Positions 16,879 to 26,208 of a stretch of DNA of 64,000 bases are shown here, one piece after another. Within the stretch, counting starts at the first letter, position 1; the number at the start of each line of letters is the position of its first letter. The translations under genes and the position numbers were made by a program. Source of the DNA: JBMNGO01 sp050949885 (lineage in GTDB: Bacteria > Bacillota > Syntrophomonadia > Syntrophomonadales > Syntrophomonadaceae); the NCBI GenBank assembly GCA_050949885.1, contig JBMNGO010000007.1, positions 62,001 through 126,000 on the forward strand. The letters run 5' to 3'. The notes below the pieces were generated by a model that was not told the DNA's origin, ran no database searches, and worked only from the letters and a program-made list of their open reading frames with translations.

Positions 16879-17709
16879 ATGACAACAAAACTACACATTT
16901 TCGCTGTGTCCGACTCGGTTGGGGAAACTGCTGAAAAAATTGCGGTTGCATCCCTGCTGCAGTTTAAAGTTGACCGGAGTATTACTCGCTTTTCCAGAAT
17001 AACCAACGAAGAGCATGTGTTAAAAATACTGGACCAAGCGGAAAAGGAAGATGCTATAATCATCTACACCATAGTAAAACCCGGACTGGCCAACTTCCTG
17101 GGTGAAAAAGCCAGGGAACGGAATGTTATGGCAGTTGATGTAATGAAGCCCCTTTTTGAGGTAATACAATCTAAAACAGGGTTACGGCCTGCATATGTTT
17201 CCGGCTTAACCCAAAAAATGGACACTGAATATTTTAAAAGAGTTGAAGCTATTGAGTTTGCCATAGACCATGACAATGGGCAGAATCTGGATACTATACA
17301 CGAAGCAGACCTGATAATTCTTGGTCTGCCCAGAACCTCAAAAACTCCCTTATCTATGCACTTGGCTAATCTGGGGATTAAAGTGGCCAATTATCCTATT
17401 GCGGCAGAAACGGAAATTCCCGAGGAAATTCTAAAGCTCAAAGGCAGGGTGCCCATGGTAGGATTGACTATAGACATGGATACGCTTATAAGTTTGCGCC
17501 AAGAACGCTTAAGGAGTTTTGATGGATCCGCAGCTGACATTGATACCATAGATGCTTTGATTACCGACGAACTGGATAATGCCTACTGCATATATGCTAA
17601 ACTGAAATGTCTGGTAATTGATGTTACTCTTAATAATATTGAAGAAATCGGAAATACTATCACTCATAAATTTAAACTCCCGTTAAGAGTATCCCATCAG
17701 CGTTTTTAA
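16879..17709 (+). CDS. Pyruvate,phosphate dikinase regulatory protein (kinase/phosphorylase)
   Basis: A roughly 276-residue DUF299 protein. It is the bifunctional ADP-dependent kinase and Pi-dependent pyrophosphorylase that inactivates and reactivates PPDK (or PEP synthase). Characteristic stretches are LHIFAVSDSVGETAE at the N-terminus, the P-loop-like LGLPRTSKTPLSMHLA, and VGLTIDMDTLISLRQERL. GGGGGA lies nine bases before the ATG at 16879; the ATG at 16870 overlaps that site and is rejected. No ppdK gene lies beside it in this window. It fits a gluconeogenic anaerobe, and pyk and pfkA occur elsewhere in the window. Confidence 0.93.
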   Translation: MTTKLHIFAVSDSVGETAEKIAVASLLQFKVDRSITRFSRITNEEHVLKILDQAEKEDAIIIYTIVKPGLANFLGEKARERNVMAVDVMKPLFEVIQSKTGLRPAYVSGLTQKMDTEYFKRVEAIEFAIDHDNGQNLDTIHEADLIILGLPRTSKTPLSMHLANLGIKVANYPIAAETEIPEEILKLKGRVPMVGLTIDMDTLISLRQERLRSFDGSAADIDTIDALITDELDNAYCIYAKLKCLVIDVTLNNIEEIGNTITHKFKLPLRVSHQRF

Positions 17710-17773
17710 ATAACTTATCAAACGACTTTTGGGGGCTGTATCCCTAGCAAGGTGCCGAAATATCAGCGAGTGA

Positions 17774-17800
17774 GCAAAGAGGGCTAAGAGCCCTCTTTGC
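17774..17800 (+). terminator. Hairpin terminator after the PPDK regulator
   Basis: GCAAAGAGGGCT (17774-17785) and its exact complement (17789-17800) around AAG. The following TTGCT is only weakly T-rich. Confidence 0.65.
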
Positions 17801-17907
17801 TTGCTAAGCAGCTAAAAATCTTATATCCTCCGATAGCCTCAAAGAGGTAATAAAAAGATGCGGATAGGACAAAATATTTTTAATACTAAAACTATTAGGA
17901 GGATATA

Positions 17908-18180
17908 ATGATGGATATAAAAAAAGGTATGATAGTAAACAAAAACAGCCTTTATAAAAGCGGAGAGTATGCCAAGGAAGAATACGAGGGGATTATTGTC
18001 TGCTCAGATACTAAACGTGGCTTATACAACATAGCTATTCAGCTTGATGAAGACCAGGTACTGATAGTGGATCAGGTAAAAGACACCGAGGTGCACCAGC
18101 GTCTCAATAGTTGGGTACCATACGTTACACAGATTCAAAGAGAATATAGTGTTGATATGGAAATGCAGAGTTATGTTTAA
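17908..18180 (+). CDS. Small hypothetical protein, 90 aa
   Basis: A 90-residue acidic, soluble protein beginning MMDIKKGMIVNKNSLY and containing EYEGIIVCSDTKRGLYNIAIQLDEDQVLIVDQV. The alternation suggests a small beta-rich (possibly SH3-like) fold. It has no signal peptide or known motif. TTAGGAGGATATA lies directly upstream, and both the ATG at 17908 and the one at 17911 are possible. Terminators on both sides make it a single-gene unit. No function is recognised. Confidence 0.75.
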   Translation: MMDIKKGMIVNKNSLYKSGEYAKEEYEGIIVCSDTKRGLYNIAIQLDEDQVLIVDQVKDTEVHQRLNSWVPYVTQIQREYSVDMEMQSYV

Positions 18181-18255
18181 TATTAGCAGCCACATAAATC
18201 AGAGGAAGCGAAACTCCCCTTAATTGCAGCTCTCATAATGCCAAGAACGGTCTTT

Positions 18256-18282
18256 AGCCCGGTACAGCCGGGCTTTTCTTTT
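18256..18282 (+). terminator. Rho-independent terminator
   Basis: AGCCCGG (18256-18262) with CCGGGCT (18268-18274), loop of five, followed by TTTCTTTT. Confidence 0.85.
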
Positions 18283-18648
18283 GAGCAATCCTGGGGAAAT
18301 AGTTTTATAACCTTTTGCTTCCGATGTTAAGTAAATAAAAGCATAACGACAAATTTATTCCTAAATGCTTAATAAATTTCCAAGTGCATTTAGGAACAAA
18401 GCCGTCGCTGTCTATTGAAAATAAGCCTAAAATATATAATAATGTCAATGGACATGTTAGGTGTGATTAAGTAAATATTTTCACAATTTATACAGACTAA
18501 TACATGTACCATCATCAATTTACGAGCTGGGATGTTTGTTAGTTGGGGTCAGCTATTTGAATAAACATCACAATTAGAAGGGAGAGGAGAGCCAGGGTAA
18601 GGGAGACCAATTCCAACAAATTATAATTAAATTGGGGAGAGTGAACAA
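18283..18648. other. Upstream region of the formate channel gene
   Basis: AT-rich 366-bp leader. It holds an 11-bp inverted repeat TTCCTAAATGC (18358-18368) / GCATTTAGGAA (18386-18396). About 20 bp further are a TTGAAA and TATAAT-rich stretch (about 18414-18440) that may be a promoter. The repeat could be an operator or a small hairpin; no known family is matched. Confidence 0.4.
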
Positions 18649-19515
18649 ATGAACTTTTTATCACCTGCAGAAATCGCTGTAGCAGCTTGTAATGCTGGAA
18701 AAACAAAAGCTGAAATGGCCTTTGGAAAGCTATTTGTTCTTGGGATACTAGCTGGAGTTTATATTGGTTTTGGAGCCAACTTAGCAACGAAGATAGGTTC
18801 TATGGCGGATTCTGGCACTTCAGTGGGGCAATTCCTATTTGGAGCAACCTTCTCTATAGGATTGATGATGGTGGTTATTGCCGGATCAGAACTTTTCACC
18901 GGCAACAACATGGCCTGCTTTATTTCTGCTTTGAACGGACAGGCAGGTTGGGGAGGCCTTTTGTATAACTGGGCGGTTGTATGGACTGCCAATTTTGTGG
19001 GATCGGTTCTTCTGGTATATATTATTTTTTATGGCGGTTTCTGGGGTAGTGAAGCCGCTCTTGCTGACCAGGGCATTAAAGCCTTGGCTATTGCCAAGGG
19101 CAAAATGTCGCTTACCTGGAGCCAAGTATTTTTCAGGGCTATATGCTGTAACTGGCTGGTGTGTTTAGCAGTATGGATGGCCTTTGCAGCCAAGGATGTT
19201 GTAGGCAAAATATTCGCTATATTCTTCCCGATCATGGGCTTTGTTTCCAGTGGATTTGAACACTGCGTAGCTAACATGTTTTTCATTCCTATGGGTATCC
19301 AAATAGCCAATCAAGCACCTGCTCTCGTAGCTGCACAGTTCAACATGTCAACAACAGAAGTTGTATCATTCTTTAGCTATGGCAACTTCATTAGTGCCAA
19401 CTTAATCCCGGCTACCCTTGGGAATATTGTAGGCGGAGCTTTATTTGTAGGCGGTATCTATTATTACACTTTTGTGAGAAAGGCTCCTGCCAAGAGCACT
19501 GACAAAGCCGCTTAA
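18649..19515 (+). CDS. Formate/nitrite transporter family channel (FocA-like)
   Basis: A 288-residue FNT family channel with six predicted membrane helices. Family stretches include AGVYIGFGANLAT, GAELF-like IAGSELFTGNNMACF, WAVVWTANFVGSVLL, FRAICCNWLVCLAVWMA and SSGFEHCVANMFFIPMG with the conserved central histidine. Such pentameric channels move formate (or nitrite/hydrosulfide) across the membrane. Directly downstream are the three genes of an NAD-linked formate dehydrogenase, so formate export or import is the most likely job, central to interspecies formate transfer. GGGGAGAG lies 8 bases before the ATG. Confidence 0.93.
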   Translation: MNFLSPAEIAVAACNAGKTKAEMAFGKLFVLGILAGVYIGFGANLATKIGSMADSGTSVGQFLFGATFSIGLMMVVIAGSELFTGNNMACFISALNGQAGWGGLLYNWAVVWTANFVGSVLLVYIIFYGGFWGSEAALADQGIKALAIAKGKMSLTWSQVFFRAICCNWLVCLAVWMAFAAKDVVGKIFAIFFPIMGFVSSGFEHCVANMFFIPMGIQIANQAPALVAAQFNMSTTEVVSFFSYGNFISANLIPATLGNIVGGALFVGGIYYYTFVRKAPAKSTDKAA

Positions 19516-19648
19516 TAGACCGGTTGAAGGATGATGTTACTGATGTCTGCGTTGAGCACTAGTAAAAAGGAGTTGTATATATCATCACCCCAACTGCAAA
19601 CCGTGCCCGGAATAAGGGCAATAAAGAACCCTGAAAGGAGGGTACTGA

Positions 19649-20095
19649 GTGGCCAATTACATTGACATAATTGCCAGTTGCAAAGATAAAAAGGGCGGCA
19701 TCATTGAAGCTTTCCATCTGATACAAGAAGAATACAACTATATACCTCAAGAAGCTCTGCAACAAGCAGCTAGAGTGTTTAATTTATCAGAGGCGCAAGC
19801 TTTCGGTGTAGCTACCTTTTATTCTTATCTTTCAGTAGAGAAACGAGGTAAATATATCATCCGCATGTGTGAGAGTGCTCCCTGTCATGTAGCAGGAGCC
19901 GATGAGGTCCTAAAAGCACTCGAAGCTCATTTGGGCATAAAGGTGGGAGAGACAACTCCGGATGGGAAATTTACCCTGGAATTGACTGAATGTGTAGGCC
20001 AGTGCCAGGCCACACCTGTTGTTACCATTAACAGCGAGCCAATTTTTGGGGTTAAACCAGAGATGGTACCGGAAATTTTGGCAGGATGCAAATAA
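19649..20095 (+). CDS. NuoE-like [2Fe-2S] subunit of formate dehydrogenase/hydrogenase type
   Basis: A 148-residue thioredoxin-like ferredoxin subunit from a GTG start with AAAGGAGGG upstream. The four cluster cysteines are visible in CESAPCHVAGA and LTECVGQCQATPVV. FHLIQEEYNYIPQEAL and VATFYSYLS are typical of NuoE/HydA-associated subunits. It transfers electrons within a soluble NADH-linked complex. It is followed after 22 bp by the NuoF-like gene and then by the Sec-containing FdhA, so it is assigned to a trimeric NAD-linked (possibly electron-confurcating) formate dehydrogenase. Confidence 0.93.
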   Translation: MANYIDIIASCKDKKGGIIEAFHLIQEEYNYIPQEALQQAARVFNLSEAQAFGVATFYSYLSVEKRGKYIIRMCESAPCHVAGADEVLKALEAHLGIKVGETTPDGKFTLELTECVGQCQATPVVTINSEPIFGVKPEMVPEILAGCK

Positions 20096-20117
20096 AAAGG
20101 AAGGGAGGGAGAAGAAG

Positions 20118-21338
20118 ATGGCAGGAGAATACCGTGTTTTGCTTAAATATGCCGATCAAATAAATCCTGAAAAGGCTGCCGATTATATAAAAGTTGGTGG
20201 CTATAGGGGTTTGGAAAAAGCACGCAGTATGAACCCCAAGGATTTAATTGAAGAAGTAAAAAAATCCGGGCTTAGAGGTCGAGGGGGAGCAGGGTTTAAT
20301 GCTGGCATGAAGTGGAGCTTTGTTCCGCAATACCCGGAGACCAAGTATGTAGTATGCAACCTGGATGAAGGAGAACCAGGAACCTATAAAGATAGAATTA
20401 TATGTCAGAAAAATGCTCAGGCGCTTTTGGAAGGGATGGCCATTTGCGGTCACGCTATTGGTTCCAATAACGGGTACATTTACTGCCGCGGTGAATATCC
20501 TTTTGTAGTTGAATTGCTGAAAAACGCCATTGCTGATGCTAAGGAATCAGGGGCTTTAGGGGAATTCAATATCGAAGTTCGTATGGGAGCAGGAGCCTAT
20601 GTTTGCGGCGAAGAAACAGCTCTTATCGAATCCATAGAAGGACATCGCGGAGAGCCCAGGTTCAAGCCCCCATTTCCTGGAGTTGAAGGCTTATGGCGCA
20701 TGCCTACAGTTGTAAACAATGTGGAGACTTTTGCCTGTTTGCCCTATATTCTCACTAACGGAGCTGACTGGTTTGCAGGGCTCGGGGCTAAAAGCTATCC
20801 GGGAACCAAAGTATTGACCCTAACTGGTGATGTGGAAAACCCCACTTATTTTGAAGTACCAACTGACTACCTCTTGCGTGACGTAATATACGAGTTGGGC
20901 GGAGGTGTGAAAGGCGGTAAGAGATTAAAAGCGGTCCAGGTAGGCGGAACCTCTGGAGCCTTTATTCCTCCGCAAAATCTGGATACCCCGATAGATTTCG
21001 ATTCTATGGCGAGCATAGGTGCAGCCCTGGGATCAGGTGCTGTATTTGTCATGGATGAAACCAGGGATATTGTAGATATCATCAACCGCATCGCAAAATT
21101 CTTTGAACATGAATCTTGCGGACAGTGTACTCCCTGTCGTGAAGGTACTTTCCGGTGCAAAGAGATTATGGAAAAAATTAACATCGGTAAAGGTAATGCC
21201 GAAGATATTGAGAATCTTAAGGTGCTGGCCAGGGTTATGCAAAAAGCCTCTCTTTGCGGACTGGGGCAGGCGGCTCCCATTCCCATTACCTCTACCCTGC
21301 AGCACTTTGAACACGAATATTACAGGAAATTAATGTGA
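20118..21338 (+). CDS. NuoF-like NADH-binding flavoprotein subunit
   Basis: About 406 residues, starting at the ATG at 20118 with AAGGGAGGGAG before it. The NADH/FMN site is GLRGRGGAGFNAGMKW and CNLDEGEPGTYKDR. GAYVCGEETALIESIEG follows, and the [4Fe-4S] motif is ESCGQCTPCREGT with the fourth Cys in ASLCGLGQAAP. The protein lacks the extra N-terminal thioredoxin-like and C-terminal ferredoxin domains of the longer HydB type. It passes electrons between NADH and the iron-sulfur chain of FdhA. Tight spacing (18 bp) to fdhA shows one operon. Confidence 0.94.
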   Translation: MAGEYRVLLKYADQINPEKAADYIKVGGYRGLEKARSMNPKDLIEEVKKSGLRGRGGAGFNAGMKWSFVPQYPETKYVVCNLDEGEPGTYKDRIICQKNAQALLEGMAICGHAIGSNNGYIYCRGEYPFVVELLKNAIADAKESGALGEFNIEVRMGAGAYVCGEETALIESIEGHRGEPRFKPPFPGVEGLWRMPTVVNNVETFACLPYILTNGADWFAGLGAKSYPGTKVLTLTGDVENPTYFEVPTDYLLRDVIYELGGGVKGGKRLKAVQVGGTSGAFIPPQNLDTPIDFDSMASIGAALGSGAVFVMDETRDIVDIINRIAKFFEHESCGQCTPCREGTFRCKEIMEKINIGKGNAEDIENLKVLARVMQKASLCGLGQAAPIPITSTLQHFEHEYYRKLM

Positions 21339-21356
21339 TAGAAGGGAGGGAGAAGA

Positions 21357-24056
21357 ATGGACATTAAACTTACTATAGATGGCAAAGAGATAACAGTGCC
21401 TGCTGGTACCATGCTGCTGGATGCATGCCGGATGGCTGGTGCTGATATACCTACTTTTTGTTATGACCCGGACCTAAGATTGGCTGGTTCTTGCCGAATG
21501 TGTGTAGTAGAACCCAAAGGATTCCGCAACCTGGTAGCCAGCTGTGTTACCCCCGCCCAAAATGGTATGGTCATCGAAACGGAAAGCCCTTCAGTTGTTG
21601 AAGCTCGCAAGGTAATTCTTGAACTGATGCTGGCCCGGCACAAACTGACCTGCCATACCTGTGAGAAGGACGGAGATTGCAGACTGCAGGATTATTGCTA
21701 CCGTTATGGAGTAACAGAATCCCGCTTTGTCGGCGAAAAACACGGCCTGTATAAGGATGACCCTAATCCCTTTATTGAACGGGATTATGACAAATGTATT
21801 ATGTGTACACGTTGTGTCAGGGCATGCGACGAGATTACAGGAGCTCGGGCCATCGATGTCATGGAGCGGGGACACCATGCCCGTATAGCCACTGCCTTTG
21901 ACGGTAATCTGGAAGACTCCCCCTGTGTATTCTGCGGGCAATGCATAATGGTCTGTCCGGTAGGAGCCTTAAACAGTAAGATTGCTGCCGGTCGTGGGAA
22001 ACCGGCTCAAAATAAAAGAGTGCTTACTACCTGTACTTACTGCGGAACCGGGTGTACCTTAGAACTTAATGTGCGGAATGATCAGGTGGTAGGAGTTACT
22101 TCAGTAAGGGATGAAAACCTAAGCCCGGTCAACAAAGGAGCCTTGTGCGTAAAAGGGCGCTTTGGCTGGGACTTTATTAATTCCCCGGATAGACTGACAA
22201 CCCCTCTTATAAAGGAGAATGGGGAATTTAGGCCAGCTTCCTGGGATGAGGCTTTGAACTTGGCTGCAGAAAAGATCAAATCTATAAAAGACCAGTACGG
22301 AGCTGACTCCCTAGCTCTGTTTGCCTCAGCCAGAATTACCAATGAAGAGAATTATCTGGCTCAAAAACTCATGAGAGCAGCAATAGGTTCCAATAATGTG
22401 GACCATTGCGCCCGTCTCTGACACTCCGTTACTGTCGCCGGTCTGGGGGCAGCATTCGGAAGCGGTGCAATGACCAATTCCATTAGTGAACTGGAGAAAG
22501 ATGCCAAGTGCATTTTCCTGATTGGAACTAACACAACGGAAAACCATCCGGTTATTGGCTATAAGATAAGGCAAAATGTATTGAGAAATGGAGCCAAGCT
22601 GATTGTAGCCGATCCTCGGAGAATAGAACTGGCTGAATTAGCCGACGTATATCTGCCGTTTAATCCTGGTACCGATGTGGCCCTGTTTAACGGTATGATG
22701 AATGTGATTATATCTGAAGGTTTGGCCGACCGGGAATTTATTGAAAACCGCACTGAAGGTTACGAAGCTATGGCCAAGGTAGTAGAAGAATATACACCGG
22801 AAAAGGTAGCAGAAATTTGTGGTGTTGATGCGGAGGATATTATTAAGGCTGCTCGCCTGTATGCTGAATCAGAAGCCTCAGCAATTTGCTACGCCATGGG
22901 ACTTACCCAACATTCTACTGGCACCGATAATGTCAAAAGCTGCTGCAATCTGGCTTTACTGACTGGAAACCTGGGTAGGCCAGGGACTGGGGTCAACCCC
23001 TTGAGAGGCCAGAATAATGTTCAGGGTGCCTGTGACATGGGAGCCCTGCCGGTAGTGTTCACTGCTTACCAAGCAGTTACCAATGATGAAGTCCGGGAAA
23101 AATTTGAAAAGTCCTGGGGAGTAAAACTATCGGGAGTCAATGGACTTACCCTAACCCACACCATCAACAAAGCCTATGAAGGTGCAATCAAAGGTCTGAT
23201 AGTAATAGGCGAAAACCCGATGATAAGTGATCCTGACCTCCACCATGTAGATGAAGCTCTTGACAAGTTGGACTTTCTTGTGGTACAGGATATTTTCCTG
23301 ACCGAAACAGCTCAGAAAGCTGATATAGTGTTGCCGGGAGTAAGCTTTGCGGAAAAAGACGGAACCTTTACCAATACCGAGAGAAGAGTTCAGCGGGTAC
23401 GCAAAGCTATTAAAAATGTGGGCGAGTCACGGCAGGATTGGGAGATTATCTGTGATCTTTCTACAAGGCTAGGATACCCCATGTCTTATAATTCGCCGGA
23501 AGAAATCTTTGAAGAAATTAGGACCTTAACCCCCTCTTATGCAGGCATGACTTATGAACGCCTGGAAGGAAGAGGTTTGGCTTGGCCGTGTCCCAACGAA
23601 GATCATCCTGGAACCCCGATTTTGCATAAGGAAAAATTCAATCGCGGGTTAGGACTCTTCCATGCTATTGAATACAAAGAACCGGCTGAGCTTCCGGATG
23701 ATGAATATCCATTAATCCTGACTACTGGACGCAGCCTCTATCATTACCATACCGGCACCATGACCCGTCGGGCTAAAGGTTTAGATGTCCACATGCCAGA
23801 AAATGTAGTGCAGATCAATACTGAACTGGCCAGGCAAATGAACATTGTCGATGGGGAAAAAGTACGGGTTATTACCCGCAGGGGCAGCATAGAAGTCAAG
23901 GCGGAGCTGTTGGAAGGCATTCGCAAGAATGTAATATTTACCTACTTCCATTTCGCAGAGGCAGCAGCCAATCAGCTGACTAATGCCGATGTCCTTGACC
24001 CGGTAGCAGCGATTCCAGAATATAAAGTGTCAGCAGCGAGAATAGAGAAAATCTAA
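21357..24056 (+). CDS. fdhA: Selenocysteine formate dehydrogenase alpha subunit with NuoG-like N-terminus
   Basis: The gene reads through an in-frame TGA at 22419-22421. The context DHCARLUHSVTVAGL is the formate dehydrogenase active site with Sec at residue 355, giving 899 residues in all. N-terminal to it are a [2Fe-2S] domain (about 1-78, GSCRMCVVEP), the HTCEKDGDCRLQDYC cluster motif, and two [4Fe-4S] motifs (CIMCTRCVRAC and CVFCGQCIMVCP). The Mo/W-bis-MGD domain begins at TCTYCGTGC. After the Sec come molybdopterin-binding stretches such as TGNLGRPGTGVNPLRGQNN. It oxidises formate or reduces CO2, with the NuoE/NuoF-like partners giving an NAD link. An annotation that stops at the TGA would split it falsely into two genes. 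Confidence 0.96.
22419..22455 (+). promoter_or_regulatory. Bacterial SECIS element in fdhA
   Basis: Eleven bases after the TGA, CTGTCGCC (22432-22439) pairs with GGGGGCAG (22445-22452), with one G-G mismatch and one G-U. The pairing encloses GGTCT, and GGTCTG is the same loop sequence as in E. coli fdhF. Position and loop fit SelB-dependent Sec insertion. Confidence 0.8.
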
Positions 24057-24107
24057 ATTTATTGTGACATTATAGCGAAATATGGTATTATTAATTTAAA
24101 TTTGATA

Positions 24108-24205
24108 AATATCTCCGAGCTTTATAGCCTAAGGGTTTCTATGGCTAAAGGCCGATGGGTGTAATTGGAAACGGTTGCGCCTCCCGTTTTGGAAAGGAGA
24201 AGCTT
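24108..24205 (+). promoter_or_regulatory. Molybdenum/tungsten cofactor (Moco/Tuco) riboswitch, probable
   Basis: The order of blocks fits the Moco RNA motif: ATCTCCGAGC, a hairpin TAGCC...GGCTA, CCGATGGGT, a hairpin GTAATT-GGAAAC-GGTTGC, GCGCCTCCC and GGAAAGGAGA closing on the ATCTCC. The call rests on memory of the motif; a covariance-model search would settle it. It follows fdhA by about 50 bp and precedes a terminator, but no gene follows within 270 bp. Confidence 0.68.
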
Positions 24206-24237
24206 TTATAAATCTGTGGTATTGGCAGGTTTATTAA

Positions 24238-24271
24238 GGTTGTGTCTCCTTTGACGCAGCCTTTTTTGTTT
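24238..24271 (+). terminator. Terminator behind the Moco-type riboswitch
   Basis: GGTTGTGTC (24238-24246) pairs with GACGCAGCC (24253-24261) with two G-U pairs, followed by TTTTTTGTTT. Confidence 0.85.
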
Positions 24272-24345
24272 AGACAAGAAAAGCCAGTAGACCCCCTTTA
24301 TCCATGGAATCCCTGAATAAGTTTATCGAACCCAATCTTTTTCTT

Positions 24346-24378
24346 CCCGCTTGCTTGTGCAAGCGGGTTCCCTTTTTT
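24346..24378 (+). terminator. Second terminator
   Basis: CCCGCTTGC (24346-24354) and GCAAGCGGG (24359-24367) around TTGT, followed by TTCCCTTTTTT. Confidence 0.85.
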
Positions 24379-24469
24379 ATAGAAACAGCAAATCTTATTC
24401 AATACGCCGGATTCCATAGTCCTTACTGTTGCTGCTATGGAAGGAGGCTCTTAGAACTATTCTTTTAGT

Positions 24470-24498
24470 TTGACGGAATGCGATTTTCTTGATAAGAT
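24470..24498 (+). promoter_or_regulatory. Sigma-A promoter of tRNA-Pro
   Basis: TTGACG (24470-24475), a 17-bp spacer and TAAGAT (24493-24498) lie just before the tRNA. Confidence 0.75.
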
Positions 24499-24509
24499 AT
24501 TTGGTGCGT

Positions 24510-24586
24510 CGGGATGTGGCTCAGTTTGGTAGAGCGCCTGGTTCGGGACCAGGAGGCCGCAGGTTCAAATCCTGTCATCCCGACCA
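24510..24586 (+). tRNA. tRNA-Pro (anticodon CGG)
   Basis: A 77-nt cloverleaf: acceptor CGGGATG/CATCCCG, D arm GCTC...GAGC, anticodon stem CCTGG/CCAGG with loop TTCGGGA, T arm GCAGG-TTCAAAT-CCTGT, and an encoded 3' ACCA. Anticodon CGG reads CCG proline codons. Confidence 0.97.
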
Positions 24587-24874
24587 TTTTACTTAAAAAA
24601 TCCCCGTTAGCCTGTCCAGAAACATGCCCTTTAGAGAAGTGTCTCTATCCAGTATTTCCTTTCACCCACTGCTTTTCCGCTGCCTCAAGCTTGTTGTACA
24701 AATCAATGCATTCTATCATAAGGATTATAGAAAACGTTGTGTAAAGGCGTGGATATTTAAAGCAGTCATCTGTCTAGCAGCAGTGAAATATTCCCTTAAA
24801 CATAGTAAAAGCTCGGGACTGATACGATTACTGCCGCTCTCTTTTTTCGTTATAATCAGACTGAGGTATGAAGA

Positions 24875-26062
24875 ATGAATATTAAACTGATAATGTTTTT
24901 TGGTCTATTCATCTTGATTTATGGCTCAATACATTACTATATAGGTTTACGTGGCTGGCAATGCTTTCAGGGATTGTTCTCCAACCCTCGTATTATTTGG
25001 TATTGGATCATCTTTATTGCTTTTTTGGCCAGCTCATATCCTTTAGCCCGTTTTCTGGCTCCCCGGCTGCCTTATGAAACGGCCAGAATGGTGATTTTCA
25101 TCGGATCATACTGGCTGGCCTTCATGTATTATCTCCTGATCATACTCCTTGCTATCGATATTGTCCGCATCATTGACAGATGGGCTGGGTTCCTGCCGGC
25201 AATACTTAAAAACACCCCGGCTATGACAGGACTGGCAGTGATGCTGGCTGTTGCCGTCCTTGTAATTTATGGGACCTGGAATGCCAATCATCCGGTTATC
25301 AGGGACTATGAAGTAACTTTAAACAAAAAATCCAGCGACCTGGAAACACTGCATGTAGTTGCTGTATCGGACATTCATCTGGGATGGATCAATGGTCTCA
25401 AACAAATGAAAATATTGACTGATATGATTAATGAACTTAATCCGGATCTGGTTTTGCTGACCGGGGACATTATTGATGAAGGAATTGATCTGGCTGCGGA
25501 GCAAAAGATTCCTCAAGTATTGCGAACTTTGCACCCCCATCTGGGGATCTATGCAATTATGGGTAATCACGAATATATCAGCAAAAACGCCGACCAAGCT
25601 GAAGCTTACCTGAACAGGGCAGGAGTTGTAGTATTGCGTGATCAATGGATAAAAATCGGCAACAGTCTCTATCTGATCGGCAGGGACGATCAGTCCAGAG
25701 TATATTATGGTGGAACTACGCGTTTAGCACTTTCAGAAATTATGAAAGGCATGGAGAAAGATCACCTGCCAGTTCTGTTAATGGATCATCAACCTGTGGA
25801 TCTGGAGAATGCTGAACAAGCGGGGATAGATCTGCAGATATCGGGACATACGCATAGAGGACAGCTATGGCCTAATAACTATATTACCCGGACGGTTTTC
25901 GAACAGGATTGTGGATATTTGCGCAAAGGCCATCTGCAATTGATTGTGTCTTGTGGCTATGGTACCTGGGGTCCGCCCATTCGAATCGGCAACCGGCCGG
26001 AAATACTAAATATACGTATAAAATTTGAACCTTCGGCAATATCGGAAATTACTGGGAACTGA
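24875..26062 (+). CDS. Membrane-anchored metallophosphoesterase (YkuE/YaeI-like)
   Basis: A 395-residue protein with about four N-terminal membrane helices (residues 5-145) and a C-terminal calcineurin-like phosphoesterase domain. The metal motifs are clear: VSDIHLGWI, LLTGDIIDEG, IMGNHEY and ISGHTHRGQLWP. This is the YkuE/YaeI-like branch, often membrane-associated and linked to cell-wall or lipid phosphoester hydrolysis; the substrate is unknown. The catalytic domain is expected outside or at the membrane face. It is the first gene after the tRNA and stands alone. No clear ribosome site (GAGGTATGAAGA) but the start fits the first hydrophobic helix. Confidence 0.9.
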   Translation: MNIKLIMFFGLFILIYGSIHYYIGLRGWQCFQGLFSNPRIIWYWIIFIAFLASSYPLARFLAPRLPYETARMVIFIGSYWLAFMYYLLIILLAIDIVRIIDRWAGFLPAILKNTPAMTGLAVMLAVAVLVIYGTWNANHPVIRDYEVTLNKKSSDLETLHVVAVSDIHLGWINGLKQMKILTDMINELNPDLVLLTGDIIDEGIDLAAEQKIPQVLRTLHPHLGIYAIMGNHEYISKNADQAEAYLNRAGVVVLRDQWIKIGNSLYLIGRDDQSRVYYGGTTRLALSEIMKGMEKDHLPVLLMDHQPVDLENAEQAGIDLQISGHTHRGQLWPNNYITRTVFEQDCGYLRKGHLQLIVSCGYGTWGPPIRIGNRPEILNIRIKFEPSAISEITGN

Positions 26063-26208
26063 AGGCTGCTGCCACACGGGTCTGGTAGTCTGGGTGGGGT
26101 GGTCCGATGGTCTGGGACGGTAATCAGCCAAGTATTGAACCCTGCTTATTCAATTACCTTGGCTTATATTTTATAATACGGGTAGGAAAGACCAGGGAGA
26201 ATAAACCA

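Larger units (their letters stand above)
24057..24509. other. fdhA 3' region: riboswitch and two terminators, no gene
   Basis: This 453-bp stretch has no convincing ORF. It holds a Moco-type riboswitch, two intrinsic terminators and the promoter of the following tRNA gene, each listed separately. Confidence 0.7.

Noticed and set aside
22470..24056. A separate molybdopterin oxidoreductase gene starting at 22470
   Set aside because: It is the part of fdhA after the selenocysteine codon; the frame is continuous through the TGA.
24514..24744. ORF starting inside the tRNA-Pro gene
   Set aside because: Its first 24 codons are the tRNA sequence; the rest has no similarity to a known protein.
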